Shown here: positions 50,505 through 59,323 of the stretch, in pieces
Position numbering within the stretch: position 1 is the stretch's first letter
How the letters are laid out: every line of letters begins with the position of its first letter
Assembly: GCF_023534745.1 (NCBI RefSeq)
Contig: NZ_JAMHJQ010000007.1
Coordinates: 50,497 to 114,496, forward strand
From: Streptomyces sp. 35G-GA-8
GTDB lineage: Bacteria > Actinomycetota > Actinomycetes > Streptomycetales > Streptomycetaceae
Reading direction: 5' to 3'
Length of the DNA: 64,000 nt
Program-made: the position numbers and the translations under genes
The notes under the pieces: generated by a model
Database searches by the model: none
What the model was told of the DNA's origin: nothing
What the model saw: the letters and a program-made list of their open reading frames with translations, nothing else

Positions 50505-50568
50505 GCGTGATTTGTGGCGCGCGGACGCCCGAACCATCGACTGGGCAGAGTCGCGCCGTAAATCATGC
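50505..50568 (-). repeat. Palindromic repeat unit, right copy, inverted
   Basis: Reverse-complement copy of the unit at 50308-50371: GCGTGATTTGTGGCGCGCG (50505-50523) through CGCGCCGTAAATCATGC (50552-50568). The two copies are about 80% alike over 64 bp, with 133 bp between them. Confidence 0.8.
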
Positions 50569-50644
50569 CGTCCGGACATGTACCTCCGGAGGCCCCGGCC
50601 CCCGGACGACGACGACGAGACCGCAACCCGCACCCGCCCCCCGC

Positions 50645-52099
50645 CTACCGCGACCTCGCCTTGAACGCCGCCTTGCGCGCGTCCTTCGACGCCGTCCTGT
50701 CCCGATGCAGCCGCCCCATCGCCTCCAGCACCTCCGCCGTCGCCGGATGCTCCACCCGCCACGCCGCCTCGAAGAACCCGCTGTGCTGCCCCACCAGGCC
50801 CTCGACCAGCTCCTGGAGCTCGTCCGGCTCCCCCTCCGCGTCCAGCTGCGCGGCGATCGTGTCGATGGCCAGCCAGAAGATCATCGACTCGGGCGGCGGC
50901 GGCACATCACCCGCGCCCAGCTCGGCGAGCCAGACACGCGCCAGGCCGCCCAGTTCCGCGTCGTCCAGGACCTCGCGCACCGCCGACTCCGCCTCCGCGC
51001 CGACCAGGGACAGCGCCTGCTGGCAGTGCAGGCGGCGCAGGGGCGCGCCCGGGTCCGTGCCGCGCGCGGCGGCCAGGAGTTCGCGTGCGGCGTCGGCCGG
51101 CGCGCGCCGGGTCAGCCACTGTTCCGTCTCCGCGCGCGCGGACAGCTCGGGGAAGTGCGCCACGCCGTCCAGCAGCGCGTGCGCGTCCTTGTCCGCGAGA
51201 TCGCCCACCGCGGGCGCGTCGACCCCCGCCTCCAGCATCCGGGACCTGATCCCGTAGAGCCCGAGGGGCGTCAGCCGGACCATCCCGTACCGGGTGACGT
51301 CCTCCTCGTCGACGGGCAGCGACGCCTCGGGCGCGTCCCCCGCCTCCTCGACCATCAGCGCCTCGTCGACCGGTACGTACGAGACGAGCCCGATGGGCTC
51401 CAGCAGCCGGAACTGGTCGTCCAGCCGCATCATCGCCTCGGACACCTGCTCCAGGACGTCGTCGGTGGGCTCGCCCATGTCGTCGGGCACGATCATCGAC
51501 GCGGCGAGGACGGGCAGGGGCACCGGCCCCTCGCCGCCCTCCGCGAGGGTGAGCAGATAGAGGTTGCCGAGGACGCCCTCCAGGAACTCCGCCTCCAGCT
51601 CCGGGTCCCAGTCCAGCGATTCGAGATCGATCTCGCCGTCGTCGCCGATGGCCGCGGCCAGATCGTCCAGTACGGGCGCGGTCGCGTCGGCGAAGACGAC
51701 GTCCAGGGCGTCCAGCCAGAGCGACAGAATGTCCTGCGGGCTGCCGGAGGTGAGCACTCCGAGCTGCTCGCCGGTGGTGACGTGGCCCTCCTCGTCGGGG
51801 GCGGCACCGTCCGGGTCGTCGACCTCCACGAGGCCCGTGTCGACCGCGACCCGCCATGCCTCGCTGGCGTACGCCTCGCCGTCGCCCTCGGAGAGCTCGT
51901 CACCGAGGTCGAGGAGTTCCGCCGCGGCGGGCAGCTGCTCGTCGACCAGCTCGCCGCCGGGTCCCACCCGCGTCGCCGGCCCGGCCCAGCGTGCGAGGCG
52001 TACCGCGCGGGCGAGCAGTGGCGCGGCGAGGGCGTCCCGCGCCAGCTCCGCTTCCGAGGGCAGTCGCACCGGCGGCAGGGTGGGGCGGTCTCCGGGCAT
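50645..52099 (-). CDS. Conserved protein of unknown function, 484 aa, paralogue of the gene at 83-1390
   Basis: Acidic, helical protein without signal peptide or membrane segments. It begins with a PSEAELARDALAAPLLARAV helix followed by RLARWAG, has a central strongly acidic part, a VRLTPLGLYGIR motif, and a C-terminal HEAT-like region ending in a basic tail (KDARKAAFKARSR). Same order of motifs as the first gene in the window. No catalytic residues can be named. ATG 52099 is a good start (GGAGAACC upstream). Confidence 0.78.
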   Translation of the reverse strand: MPGDRPTLPPVRLPSEAELARDALAAPLLARAVRLARWAGPATRVGPGGELVDEQLPAAAELLDLGDELSEGDGEAYASEAWRVAVDTGLVEVDDPDGAAPDEEGHVTTGEQLGVLTSGSPQDILSLWLDALDVVFADATAPVLDDLAAAIGDDGEIDLESLDWDPELEAEFLEGVLGNLYLLTLAEGGEGPVPLPVLAASMIVPDDMGEPTDDVLEQVSEAMMRLDDQFRLLEPIGLVSYVPVDEALMVEEAGDAPEASLPVDEEDVTRYGMVRLTPLGLYGIRSRMLEAGVDAPAVGDLADKDAHALLDGVAHFPELSARAETEQWLTRRAPADAARELLAAARGTDPGAPLRRLHCQQALSLVGAEAESAVREVLDDAELGGLARVWLAELGAGDVPPPPESMIFWLAIDTIAAQLDAEGEPDELQELVEGLVGQHSGFFEAAWRVEHPATAEVLEAMGRLHRDRTASKDARKAAFKARSR

Positions 52100-52397
52100 C
52101 TGGTGGTTCTCCTTGTGGCGTACGCGGTCGATGCGGCCTCCAGCGTAGACGTTTTTGGACCCATGCCACCTGGTTCATGTACTCGACAACCGACGGGCGC
52201 CCAGGGGCCCTTGACAACTGGCCTCCGCAGCCAAGAGATTGACGCGCGTAGAAGTCCTACGGAGAACGGCAGCTGTCCCGGAGTTCGCCCGGCAGAACAG
52301 CGACCACGACCCGCGGTCCCGCGTTTCCGCCCCCGAGAAGCCGCGGTGGTCCGGCCCGACCCCACACGAGGCCGGGCCACCGCTCTCGGCGCAGGGC
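52100..52397. other. Intergenic region, terminator only
   Basis: Just under 300 bp upstream of the minus-strand gene ending at 50645 and downstream of the ABM gene. It holds the hairpin listed separately and a promoter region near 52140-52200. No gene seen. Confidence 0.4.
52345..52381 (-). terminator. Hairpin terminator of the ABM-domain gene
   Basis: GGTGGTCCGGCC (52345-52356) pairs with GGCCGGGCCACC (52370-52381) with one mismatch. It lies 17 nt downstream of the stop of the gene at 52398. Confidence 0.6.
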
Positions 52398-53102
52398 TCA
52401 GCCCGCGCTGAGGCTGATCGCGGGCGTGTACCGCGTCACCGTGCTGCCCTTCACGCCGGGGTAGGACCGCACCCGTCCCCACTGCTCGGTGGCCGAACCG
52501 ACCCCGTTCCCCGGTGCGTCGAGGGCGTCGATATGCGCCTGCTCGCTCTCCCATGCCGCGTAGTTGAGTACGCGCGTGCCGTCGGTGCTGAGATGGAAGT
52601 GCGCGGAGATCCCACCGGGGGGCGTGTCGGGGTCGGTGCCGAGGGCCTCGAAGACGGCGTCGACCCAGCCCTTCTGGCGCTCGGCGTCGGGCCCCTCGAA
52701 CTCCACCTCCACCAGCACGACGCAGCCGGGCACCCGGGTCTCCGCCCCCGCCAGGGCGCCGCTGCGGTACAGCTGGTACGAGCACAGCCCCACGCGCTCG
52801 ATCCCGGGCACGGCGGCGTCGATCTCGGCGTTGCGCTCGTCCCTGAAGGTACGGAAGAACGCGTCGTACGCCGCCCGGTCGCGCCACTGCGAGTAGTGCC
52901 GCAGGGTCTTCCCGTCGTTTCCGGTGTAGACGCTGTACGAGAGCAGCCCGACGTCCGGCCATTCCCTGCTCCGCCAGGCCCGGGTGATGGCGTCGACCGT
53001 GGCCCGCTGCCGCTCGGGCGTACCGACGCGCCAGGTGGTGACGAGGACGAGACCCACACCGGGGCGGGTGATCTCCGGAACGGTGCCGAGGTGCACGGAC
53101 AT
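52398..53102 (-). CDS. Duplicated antibiotic biosynthesis monooxygenase (ABM) domain protein
   Basis: 234 aa containing two dimeric alpha-beta barrel ABM-type domains in tandem: the first around VLVTTWRVGTPERQRATVDAI to LRHYSQWRD, the second around CVVLVEVEFEG to VLNYAAWES. Such proteins are cofactor-free oxygenases or heme/quinone-handling factors; the substrate is unknown. The start at ATG 53102 has an excellent GGAGGT site; longer frames are not supported. Confidence 0.85.
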   Translation of the reverse strand: MSVHLGTVPEITRPGVGLVLVTTWRVGTPERQRATVDAITRAWRSREWPDVGLLSYSVYTGNDGKTLRHYSQWRDRAAYDAFFRTFRDERNAEIDAAVPGIERVGLCSYQLYRSGALAGAETRVPGCVVLVEVEFEGPDAERQKGWVDAVFEALGTDPDTPPGGISAHFHLSTDGTRVLNYAAWESEQAHIDALDAPGNGVGSATEQWGRVRSYPGVKGSTVTRYTPAISLSAG

Positions 53103-53225
53103 GGTGGAACCTCCTTGCGGCGCACCCCCGCGGTGCGCCCGTGACCACCATGCTCGAATGTGAAGTGGGGTTGAGGTCAACGGGCCGGGCCCCGGCGGGC
53201 GCCGCCTCTTCACCCCATCATCGCG

Positions 53226-53834
53226 TCAGACCACGACGTCGAACCACGGCCGGCGCGTGGTGGCCCAGTGCGCCACCCAGCCCGCGAAGCCCTCTTCCGC
53301 GGTGGTGTGCCCGAAGGCCGCCCCGAACGGCGCCGCGCCCACATCGCTGATGTTCCAGATCCGCCCCCGGTGCGGACCGCTGACGACCAGATGCCAGTAC
53401 ATGCCGCAGCCGTCCGTGCCCAGCACCACGCTCCCGTAGTTGTAGACCTCGTCGATGAGCGGCTCTATCTCCTCGTACGGACGGGGGTCGTCCTCCCACA
53501 CCCAGGCCTCGGTGAGCGGGAACGGCTTCGCGAGATCCCGCTGCGTCTGGTCGCATCCCCAGTCGGCGGGCAGCGCCGCCAGGGGTATCAGCCCGTCGAT
53601 ATCGGCGGGTCCTTCGCTGCATCCGTCACAGATCTCCGCGACCAGGGTGCGGTACGGCTCGGGCAGGACGATTCCGTGCGCGCTCTCGAAGGCGCGTACC
53701 CCGTCCCAGCCCAGCGGCGGCAGGCAGCGCTCCGACGGGAAGGCGGCGCGCAACGTGTTGAGGTCGCCCCCGTCGGCGTCGCCCTGGTCGGCGTTCTCGG
53801 TGTCCATGCTCTCCATGCCCTCCATGTCCTCCAT
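53226..53834 (-). CDS. SMI1/KNR4 family protein
   Basis: About 202 aa. The SMI1/KNR4 fold is recognisable from LPEPYRTLVAEICDGCSEGPADIDGLIPL, then the YGSVVLGTDGCGMYWHLVVSG and RGRIWNISDVGAAPF blocks. In bacteria this family often serves as immunity protein for polymorphic toxins, but no toxin is adjacent. The N-terminal MEDMEGMESM stretch contains several possible starts; I use ATG 53834. A longer version could begin at ATG 53885. Confidence 0.82.
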   Translation of the reverse strand: MEDMEGMESMDTENADQGDADGGDLNTLRAAFPSERCLPPLGWDGVRAFESAHGIVLPEPYRTLVAEICDGCSEGPADIDGLIPLAALPADWGCDQTQRDLAKPFPLTEAWVWEDDPRPYEEIEPLIDEVYNYGSVVLGTDGCGMYWHLVVSGPHRGRIWNISDVGAAPFGAAFGHTTAEEGFAGWVAHWATTRRPWFDVVV

Positions 53835-53943
53835 TGCACCAGTACCCACTGACAGTCCGGCCTCTGCTACCCCGAAGTACCCCATGGCGAACGGACCGTC
53901 GGTCACTCTTCGATGCCGATGTACGGGCTCCCCGCCCGTCCGT

Positions 53944-54600
53944 TCACGACGGGTCCGCGGTCCGCCCGGCCGCCCACGCGGTGACCCGCAGTTCGGCGTC
54001 CGTACCGATGTCGACGAACAGCGGGAACGTGTCGCGTTCCGCGCCCGGCGCCGCCGCGACGACCACATGGGCGCCGGTCGAGTGGGCCCCGGACTCGGTG
54101 ATCCGGTTGTTCCACTGCAGTACCGACTCCACGGACTCCCCCGGTTCCAGGGTCAGTTCCCGCGGGCCCTGGTCGTCGGCCGCGCCGGTGCTCTCGTTCC
54201 CCTGGATCACCTTCAGGTCGACCGGCTCGCGGTCCTCGTCCAGGACGCCGATCTCCGGGTAGCCGTTGACGCGGTAGGGCTTGGTCCCGCAGTTCCGCAG
54301 CCCGATCGATACGGCCCGGATCCCCATGGCGGCGTCCACCTCGCCATGGCTGACGGCCACACCCGAGGCGAGACAGCGGCCCGGAACGGCGGCGTCCACG
54401 GGCTCGGGTTCCCCGGGCCGGGCGGCGGGCGGCTCGGCCGGCAGCGCCGCCGAGGGCTCCGAAGCGGTCGCGGCAGGCGTCCCCGCGCCCTCGCCCCGCG
54501 CGGCGTCGATCTCGTTCTGGATGTCGGAGCACCCGCTCGCCCCCGCCATCAGGACCAACGAGCCCGCCACCAGCGCTGCCGTTCGGCGTATCCGTGCCAT
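53944..54600 (-). CDS. DUF4232 lipoprotein
   Basis: 218-aa secreted lipoprotein. The signal peptide ends in the lipobox LMAGASGC (Cys24), followed by a Pro/Ala/Glu-rich spacer and a DUF4232 beta-sandwich with LRNCGTKPYRVNGYPEIGVLDE. Cys in GRCLASG and RNCGTKP probably form a disulfide. Located on the outer face of the membrane. Function unknown; such proteins are numerous in streptomycetes. Confidence 0.88.
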   Translation of the reverse strand: MARIRRTAALVAGSLVLMAGASGCSDIQNEIDAARGEGAGTPAATASEPSAALPAEPPAARPGEPEPVDAAVPGRCLASGVAVSHGEVDAAMGIRAVSIGLRNCGTKPYRVNGYPEIGVLDEDREPVDLKVIQGNESTGAADDQGPRELTLEPGESVESVLQWNNRITESGAHSTGAHVVVAAAPGAERDTFPLFVDIGTDAELRVTAWAAGRTADPS

Positions 54601-54744
54601 GCGATTCCCTCCCCCGCGCGGCCCCTACGGGGCACTCGCCGATCATGCCAGACGGCCCGGGACCACTGCTCTTTAGTGCTGCTTCATCTTCACCCGAAGA
54701 AGATCTAAGTAGACCTTCACAGTTGCTCGGCGGACACTGCCGGT

Positions 54745-55650
54745 ATGAGCACTCCCCGCCCCTTCGGTCGCGCCCTCTGCGCGATGGTCACGCCCTTCAC
54801 CGCCGACGGAGAGCTCGATCTGTCCGGCGCCCGCGAACTCGCCGGCCGGCTGGTGGCCGAGGGGTGCGACGGACTGGTCCTGAACGGCACCACCGGGGAG
54901 TCGCCCACCACCACGGACGCCGAGAAGACCGCTCTCGTGCGCGCGGTGTGCGACGAGGTGGGCGGCCGGGCGGCCGTCGTCGCGGGCGTCGGCAGCGCGG
55001 ACACCCGGCATACCCTCGCCCTCGCGCGGGCGGCCGAACAGGCCGGGGTCGACGGCCTGTTGGTGGTCACCCCGTACTACAGCCGTCCGCCGCAGGCCGC
55101 GCTTGAGGCGCACTTCCTGCGGATCGCCGACGCGTCGGGCATCCCGCTGATGCTGTACGACATCCCTGGGCGCACCGGCACCCGCATCGAGCCACCGACG
55201 CTGCTCCGGCTCGCCGCGCACCCTCGCGTCGTCGCCGTGAAGGACTGCGCGTACGACCTGCTCGGCAGCTCCACGGTGATCGCCCGCACCTCGCTCGCCT
55301 ACTACTCCGGCTGCGAGGAGCTGAATCTGCCGCTGTACGCGGTCGGCGGCGCGGGTTTCGTCAGCACGGTCGCCAACGCCGCGCCCGGCCCGCTGCGCGC
55401 CGCGCTGGACGCGTATGACGCGGGCGCGGTCACCGAGTCCGTACGGCTCAACCAACTCACGCTTCCCCTGGCCGAGTTGATGATGGCCTCGGATCTGCCC
55501 GGTACGGTCACCGCGAAGGCGCTGCTCGGCGCGCTCGGCCGGCCGGGTGGACCGGTGCGTGAACCACTGCGGCCCGCCGGCCGGGAGACGGCCGACGGGC
55601 TGCTGAAGGCGTACGGAGAGCTGGTCGCAGCCACCGCCGCGCCGCTGTGA
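54745..55650 (+). CDS. dapA: 4-hydroxy-tetrahydrodipicolinate synthase DapA
   Basis: Condenses pyruvate with aspartate semialdehyde in lysine/diaminopimelate synthesis. At 301 aa it is normal. GTTGESPTT (substrate carboxylate), the catalytic Tyr138 in LYDIPGRTG and Schiff-base Lys166 in VAVKDC are all present. It ends exactly one base before the convergent dapD. It is probably one of more than one dapA-like gene in the genome; the tight pairing with dapD supports a true DapA role. Confidence 0.88.
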   Translation: MSTPRPFGRALCAMVTPFTADGELDLSGARELAGRLVAEGCDGLVLNGTTGESPTTTDAEKTALVRAVCDEVGGRAAVVAGVGSADTRHTLALARAAEQAGVDGLLVVTPYYSRPPQAALEAHFLRIADASGIPLMLYDIPGRTGTRIEPPTLLRLAAHPRVVAVKDCAYDLLGSSTVIARTSLAYYSGCEELNLPLYAVGGAGFVSTVANAAPGPLRAALDAYDAGAVTESVRLNQLTLPLAELMMASDLPGTVTAKALLGALGRPGGPVREPLRPAGRETADGLLKAYGELVAATAAPL

Positions 55651-56649
55651 TCAGTTGTGGCTGTGGAGCACGTCGTTGAGACCGTCCCAGACCGCGTTGT
55701 TCGGGCGGGCCTCGACGGCGCCGGTGACCGAGTTGCGGCGGAAGAGGATATTGCTCGCACCGGACAGCTCACGGGCCTTGACGATCTGTCCGTCGGGCAG
55801 CGTGACGCGCGTACCGGCGGTGACATAGAGCCCCGCCTCGACGACGCACTCGTCGCCCAGCGCGATCCCGATGCCCGCCTCGGCGCCGATCAGGCAGCGC
55901 TCGCCGATCACGATGCGCTCCTTGCCGCCGCCGGAGAGGGTGCCCATGGTGGAGGCGCCGCCGCCGATGTCCGAGCCATCACCGATGACGACGCCCGCCG
56001 AGATCCGGCCCTCGATCATGGAGGTGCCGAGGGTGCCCGCGTTGAAGTTGACGAAGCCCTCGTGCATCACGGTGGTGCCCTCGGCGAGATGCGCGCCGAG
56101 CCGTACGCGGTCCGCGTCGGCGATCCTGACCCCCTTGGGGGCGACATAGTCGGTCATCCGCGGGAACTTGTCGACCGAGGTCACCTGGAGGTGCAGCCCC
56201 TCGGCGCGGGCGTTGAGCCGCACCGTCTCCAGCGTGTCGACGGCGACCGGGCCGAGCGAGGTCCAGGCCACATTGGCGAGCAGACCGAAGACGCCGTCCA
56301 GGCTCTGGCCGTGCGGCTGGACCAGCCGGTGGCTGAGCAGATGCAGCCGCAGATACACGTCGTGCGTGTCCAGCGGCTTGTCGTCGAGCGAGGTGATGAC
56401 CGTACGGACGGCGACGATCTCGACCCCGCGACGGGCGTCGGGGCCGATCGCCTTGGCCGCGCCTTCTCCGAGCAGTTCCACGGCCCGCTCGGCGGTCAGC
56501 CGTTCGGTGCCGGCCGGTCCGGGCTCGGCGGAGAGCGCGGGGGCGGGGAACCAGGTGTCGAGGACGGTGCCGTCCTCGGTGAGGGTGGCGAGGCCGGCGG
56601 CGACGGCGCCGGTGGTGCGAGGGGAACTGGGGGAAGACGTGTCGGTCAT
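55651..56649 (-). CDS. dapD: Tetrahydrodipicolinate N-succinyltransferase DapD
   Basis: Acyltransferase of the left-handed beta-helix family, 332 aa, actinobacterial type. It succinylates tetrahydrodipicolinate on the way to meso-diaminopimelate for peptidoglycan and lysine. The hexapeptide repeats are visible ([64 protein letters not shown]). GGAG precedes ATG 56649. Adjacent to and convergent with dapA. Confidence 0.95.
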   Translation of the reverse strand: MTDTSSPSSPRTTGAVAAGLATLTEDGTVLDTWFPAPALSAEPGPAGTERLTAERAVELLGEGAAKAIGPDARRGVEIVAVRTVITSLDDKPLDTHDVYLRLHLLSHRLVQPHGQSLDGVFGLLANVAWTSLGPVAVDTLETVRLNARAEGLHLQVTSVDKFPRMTDYVAPKGVRIADADRVRLGAHLAEGTTVMHEGFVNFNAGTLGTSMIEGRISAGVVIGDGSDIGGGASTMGTLSGGGKERIVIGERCLIGAEAGIGIALGDECVVEAGLYVTAGTRVTLPDGQIVKARELSGASNILFRRNSVTGAVEARPNNAVWDGLNDVLHSHN

Positions 56650-56775
56650 GCTCCGAACTTAACGGTCCCGGCGGGGCGCGGGCGAACCGGTCCCAGGTGA
56701 CGGGCGCGCGGAGGAAACACTCACGCGCTCGGCCTACGGCGGGATCGGGACCTGCCGCCGGGTTCGCCGCCGTCA

Positions 56776-57342
56776 TCAGCCGCCGGGTTCGCCGGCGTCA
56801 GCAGCCGTCGGGATCAGCCGCGTCAGCATCTCGCGCGTGTACTCGACGTCGTACACCGCGTCCGTGAGCAGCACCTGAAGACAGATCCCGTCCAGCAGCG
56901 CGACCACCGCCCGCGCGATGTCGGGATCGGTGCGCCCGGCCACCTCGTCCCCGAGCGCGGCACACCACTCCCCGGCGACCGGGCGCAGCGCGGGCCGCCG
57001 CAGCGCCGCGAGATACAGCTCGTACTCCAGCTCCACGCCGGTACGGTCCCCGGCCAGCCACTCCCCGGTGATCCGGGCCAGCTCACCGGCGATGTCGCAC
57101 CCGGGATCCGCGAGGGCGCCGCTCTCCCGGACGGCCGCCGCGAAGCTCTCGTTGGTCTGCCGCAGCGCGGCGATCAGCAGTTCGTCGAGCGAGGCGAAGT
57201 GGTACGTGGTGGAGCCGAGCGGCACATCGGCCTCGGCAGCGACGGTGCGATGGCTCAGTCCGGCGATACCGCCGCGCCCGACCACCCGGATCGCGGCGTC
57301 GATGATCCGCTGGCGCCGTTCGGGGTCGTAACGACGGGTCAT
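56776..57342 (-). CDS. TetR family repressor of the adjacent efflux gene
   Basis: 188 aa: N-terminal TetR helix-turn-helix (RRQRIIDAAIRVVGRGGIAGLSH, then VPLGSTTYHFASLDELL) and a ligand-binding C-terminal domain. Its start overlaps the SMR stop by one base (TGATG), so pump and regulator form one transcript controlled from the operator at 57665-57698. Ligand unknown, probably a cationic compound. Confidence 0.9.
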   Translation of the reverse strand: MTRRYDPERRQRIIDAAIRVVGRGGIAGLSHRTVAAEADVPLGSTTYHFASLDELLIAALRQTNESFAAAVRESGALADPGCDIAGELARITGEWLAGDRTGVELEYELYLAALRRPALRPVAGEWCAALGDEVAGRTDPDIARAVVALLDGICLQVLLTDAVYDVEYTREMLTRLIPTAADAGEPGG

Positions 57343-57662
57343 CAGTGGGCTCCTCCGAGGTTGAGCACGACGACGCCCGCGATCACGAGGGCGATGCCGA
57401 TCAGCTTCGTCGGCGCCATCGACTCGTTCATGAAGACCATGCCGATGGCGGCGATGGCCGCCGTGCCGACACCGGCCCAGATCGCGTAGGCGGTGCCGAT
57501 GGAGATGGTCTTGAGGGTCTGGGCGAGCAGCGCGAAGGCGATGACATAGCCCAGCACGGTCACCAGCGAGGGCCACAGCCGGGTGAACCCCTCGCTGTAC
57601 TTCATGGCCGACGTGGCGGCCACCTCCGCCGCGATCGCCGCGGCCAGCAGTCCGTATCCCAT
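57342..57662 (-). CDS. Small multidrug resistance (SMR) transporter
   Basis: 106 aa with four membrane helices, the EmrE/QacE/SugE type. Helix 1 carries the essential Glu in AAEVAATSAMK (about Glu12). GTAYAIWAGVGTA is the conserved helix-3 block. It exports cations or guanidinium-type compounds by proton antiport as a dimer. ATG 57662 is close to the operator and lacks a ribosome site, so the mRNA may be leaderless. Confidence 0.9.
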   Translation of the reverse strand: MGYGLLAAAIAAEVAATSAMKYSEGFTRLWPSLVTVLGYVIAFALLAQTLKTISIGTAYAIWAGVGTAAIAAIGMVFMNESMAPTKLIGIALVIAGVVVLNLGGAH

Positions 57663-57664
57663 GC

Positions 57665-57698
57665 GTACAAGGGTACACATCGATGTGTACAACCGTAC
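57665..57698. promoter_or_regulatory. TetR operator of the SMR/tetR operon
   Basis: The core GTACACATCGATGTGTAC (57673-57690) is a perfect 18-bp palindrome. Further GTAC half-sites lie symmetrically at 57665-57668 and 57695-57698, giving a 34-bp symmetric array that ends 2 nt before the SMR start codon. Confidence 0.85.
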
Positions 57699-57769
57699 AC
57701 ACCCGCTGTCCACACCCACCGGTTACGGTGTGCCGTCCGGATCGGAGCGGCGGGGAGCGGGGCAGAGCG

Positions 57770-58910
57770 GTGGCGCAGGGCACGACGGGGTGGGGCGGCG
57801 GTGGCGGGTACGGAGGCGGACCCGGCGGACCGTACGGAGGCGGACCGTACGGAGGCGGGCCCTACGGCTGGGGCGGCTGGACGCCGCCCCCGCCACCCCC
57901 CCAAGCCCGGGGTGATACCCCTCGGCCCGCTCGGCCTCGGCGAGATACTCAACGGCACGTTCGCCACGATGGGCCGCTACTGGAAGCAGCTGTTCGGGGT
58001 GGCCGCGGTGGTGTACGGCGCCGCGACGGCGGCCGTCGCGATCGCGCTGGCCGTCGCCTATGCCACCGTCGGGGACCGGCTGCGCGAGGTCATCGACACT
58101 CCGCGCGGCGTGGATCCGTCCTGGACCGATGTCCGGCCGCTGCTGATCGCGTTCGGCTGTGTCTGGCTCTTCGGCATGGCGGTGCTCGTGGCATCCAACG
58201 CGTTCGTCCAGGCCACCTGCCCCTCGGTCGTGCAGAGCGCCGTCCTGGGCCGCCCGACCACCTTCGGCGCGGTCTGGCGCCGGGCCCTCGCCCGGTTCCC
58301 CGCGGTTCTCGGCGCCGTCCTCCTCAGCGGGCTGATCGCCGTCCTGCCGGCGGCGCTGTTTCTCCTGGCCTTCGTCGTCACACTGATCACCTCCATCACC
58401 CTGGACGGCTCCCCCGACCAGCTGTTCTGGCTGATCCCGCTCGGCTTCCTCGGCGCTCTGGCGCTCACCCCGCCGGCGATCTGGCTCTGGGTCCGGCTCA
58501 GCCTGGCCCCGGCGGTCGCCGTCATCGAGTCCCGCGGCCCGCTCGCGTCCCTGCGCCGCTCGGCCGACCTGGTACGGGGTTCCTGGTGGCGGATCTGCGG
58601 CATCTCGCTGCTGGCCTTCGCCATGGCGGCCTTCGCCGGTCTCGTCCTCCAGCAGCTGGTGAACGCGGTGACGGCCGTCGGGGGCCTGCTGACCCCGTCC
58701 ACTCTCGGCGGCGACCCGACCGTCGGACAGGTCCTGGTGGCCGTGAGCGGCTATCTGGTGCTGTTCATGGTCGCCCAGCTGATGACGCAGCTCATCACGA
58801 CGACCTTCCCCCAGCTGGTGCTGAACCTGCTCTACGTCGACCGGCGCATCCGCACCGAGAACCTGGCCCCCACCCTCGCCGAGGCCGCCCGTACACCGCC
58901 CCAGGGCTGA
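57770..58910 (+). CDS. Gly/Pro-rich multi-pass membrane protein, apparent frameshift at 57896-57902
   Basis: The N-terminus (GTG 57770, GGGGAG site) encodes a GGPYGGGPYGGG repeat and a poly-Pro stretch in one frame. The rest, from KPGVIPLGPLGLGEILNG on, lies in another frame and ends at 58910. The switch falls in a run of seven C (57896-57902): one C fewer would join them as PPPKPG, the usual layout of this family. The second part has about six membrane helices and matches DUF7847/glycerophosphodiester phosphodiesterase membrane-domain-like proteins. Either sequencing error, phase variation or recent inactivation; if inactive upstream, a GTG at 57912 could start a shorter protein. Confidence 0.75.
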
Positions 58911-58929
58911 GAACCGCCCGTGGAAACAC

Positions 58930-58970
58930 GAGAGGGCCCCATGATCCGGCCGGGATCACGGGGCCCTCTC
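58930..58970. terminator. Bidirectional terminator between 58910 and the suf operon
   Basis: GAGAGGGCCCC (58930-58940) and TGATCC (58942-58947) pair with GGATCA (58953-58958) and GGGGCCCTCTC (58960-58970), a 17-bp stem with one mismatch and a 5-nt loop. It lies between convergent transcripts. Confidence 0.85.
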
Positions 58971-58984
58971 GGGCGGTCCGACGC

Positions 58985-59323
58985 TCAGACGTTGAAGCCC
59001 AGCGCGCGCAGCTGCTCGCGGCCGTCGTCGGTGATCTTGTCAGGACCCCACGGCGGCATCCAGACCCAGTTGATCTTGAGCTCGCTGACGATGCCGTCCG
59101 TCGCCGCCTTCGCCTGGTCCTCGATCACATCGGTCAGCGGACACGCCGCCGACGTCAGGGTCATGTCCAGGGTGGCGATATTGGAATCGTCGATATGAAT
59201 GCCGTAGATCAGACCGAGGTTGACGACATCGATACCCAGCTCGGGGTCGACGACGTCGTACAGCGCCTCGCGGACCTCGTCCTCCGAGGCCGGCTTGATC
59301 GTCAGGGTCTCGTTCTCGCTCAT
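58985..59323 (-). CDS. DUF59/MIP18 family Fe-S assembly factor (SufT-like)
   Basis: 112 aa of the MIP18/SufT family, which helps mature Fe-S proteins. DVVDPELGIDVVNLGLIYG is the signature, followed by MTLTSAACPLTDVIEDQ with the conserved Cys. ATG 59323 overlaps the sufU stop (ATGA). Last gene of the suf operon, followed by a strong terminator. Confidence 0.9.
   Translation of the reverse strand: MSENETLTIKPASEDEVREALYDVVDPELGIDVVNLGLIYGIHIDDSNIATLDMTLTSAACPLTDVIEDQAKAATDGIVSELKINWVWMPPWGPDKITDDGREQLRALGFNV

Larger units (their letters stand above)
50213..50644. other. Intergenic region dominated by nested inverted repeats
   Basis: About 430 bp between the SDR gene and the minus-strand gene ending at 50645. 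It contains the paired palindromic elements listed below, plus a perfect 12-bp palindrome GTGTCCGGACAC (50489-50500). Short open frames here are by-products of the repeats. Confidence 0.7.

Noticed and set aside
50310-50626. Short reading frames in the 50.3-50.6 kb repeat region
   Set aside because: Similar peptides appear only because the two DNA repeats are inverted copies; no ribosome sites or conserved products.
53226-53834. Toxin-immunity locus suggested by the SMI1/KNR4 protein
   Set aside because: No polymorphic toxin, WXG or secretion gene lies next to it; the neighbours are an ABM protein and a lipoprotein.
57345-57900. Upstream coding frame continuing into the membrane protein gene
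   Set aside because: Its 5' part is antisense to the SMR gene and crosses the TetR operator; the homologous N-terminus lies in another frame.
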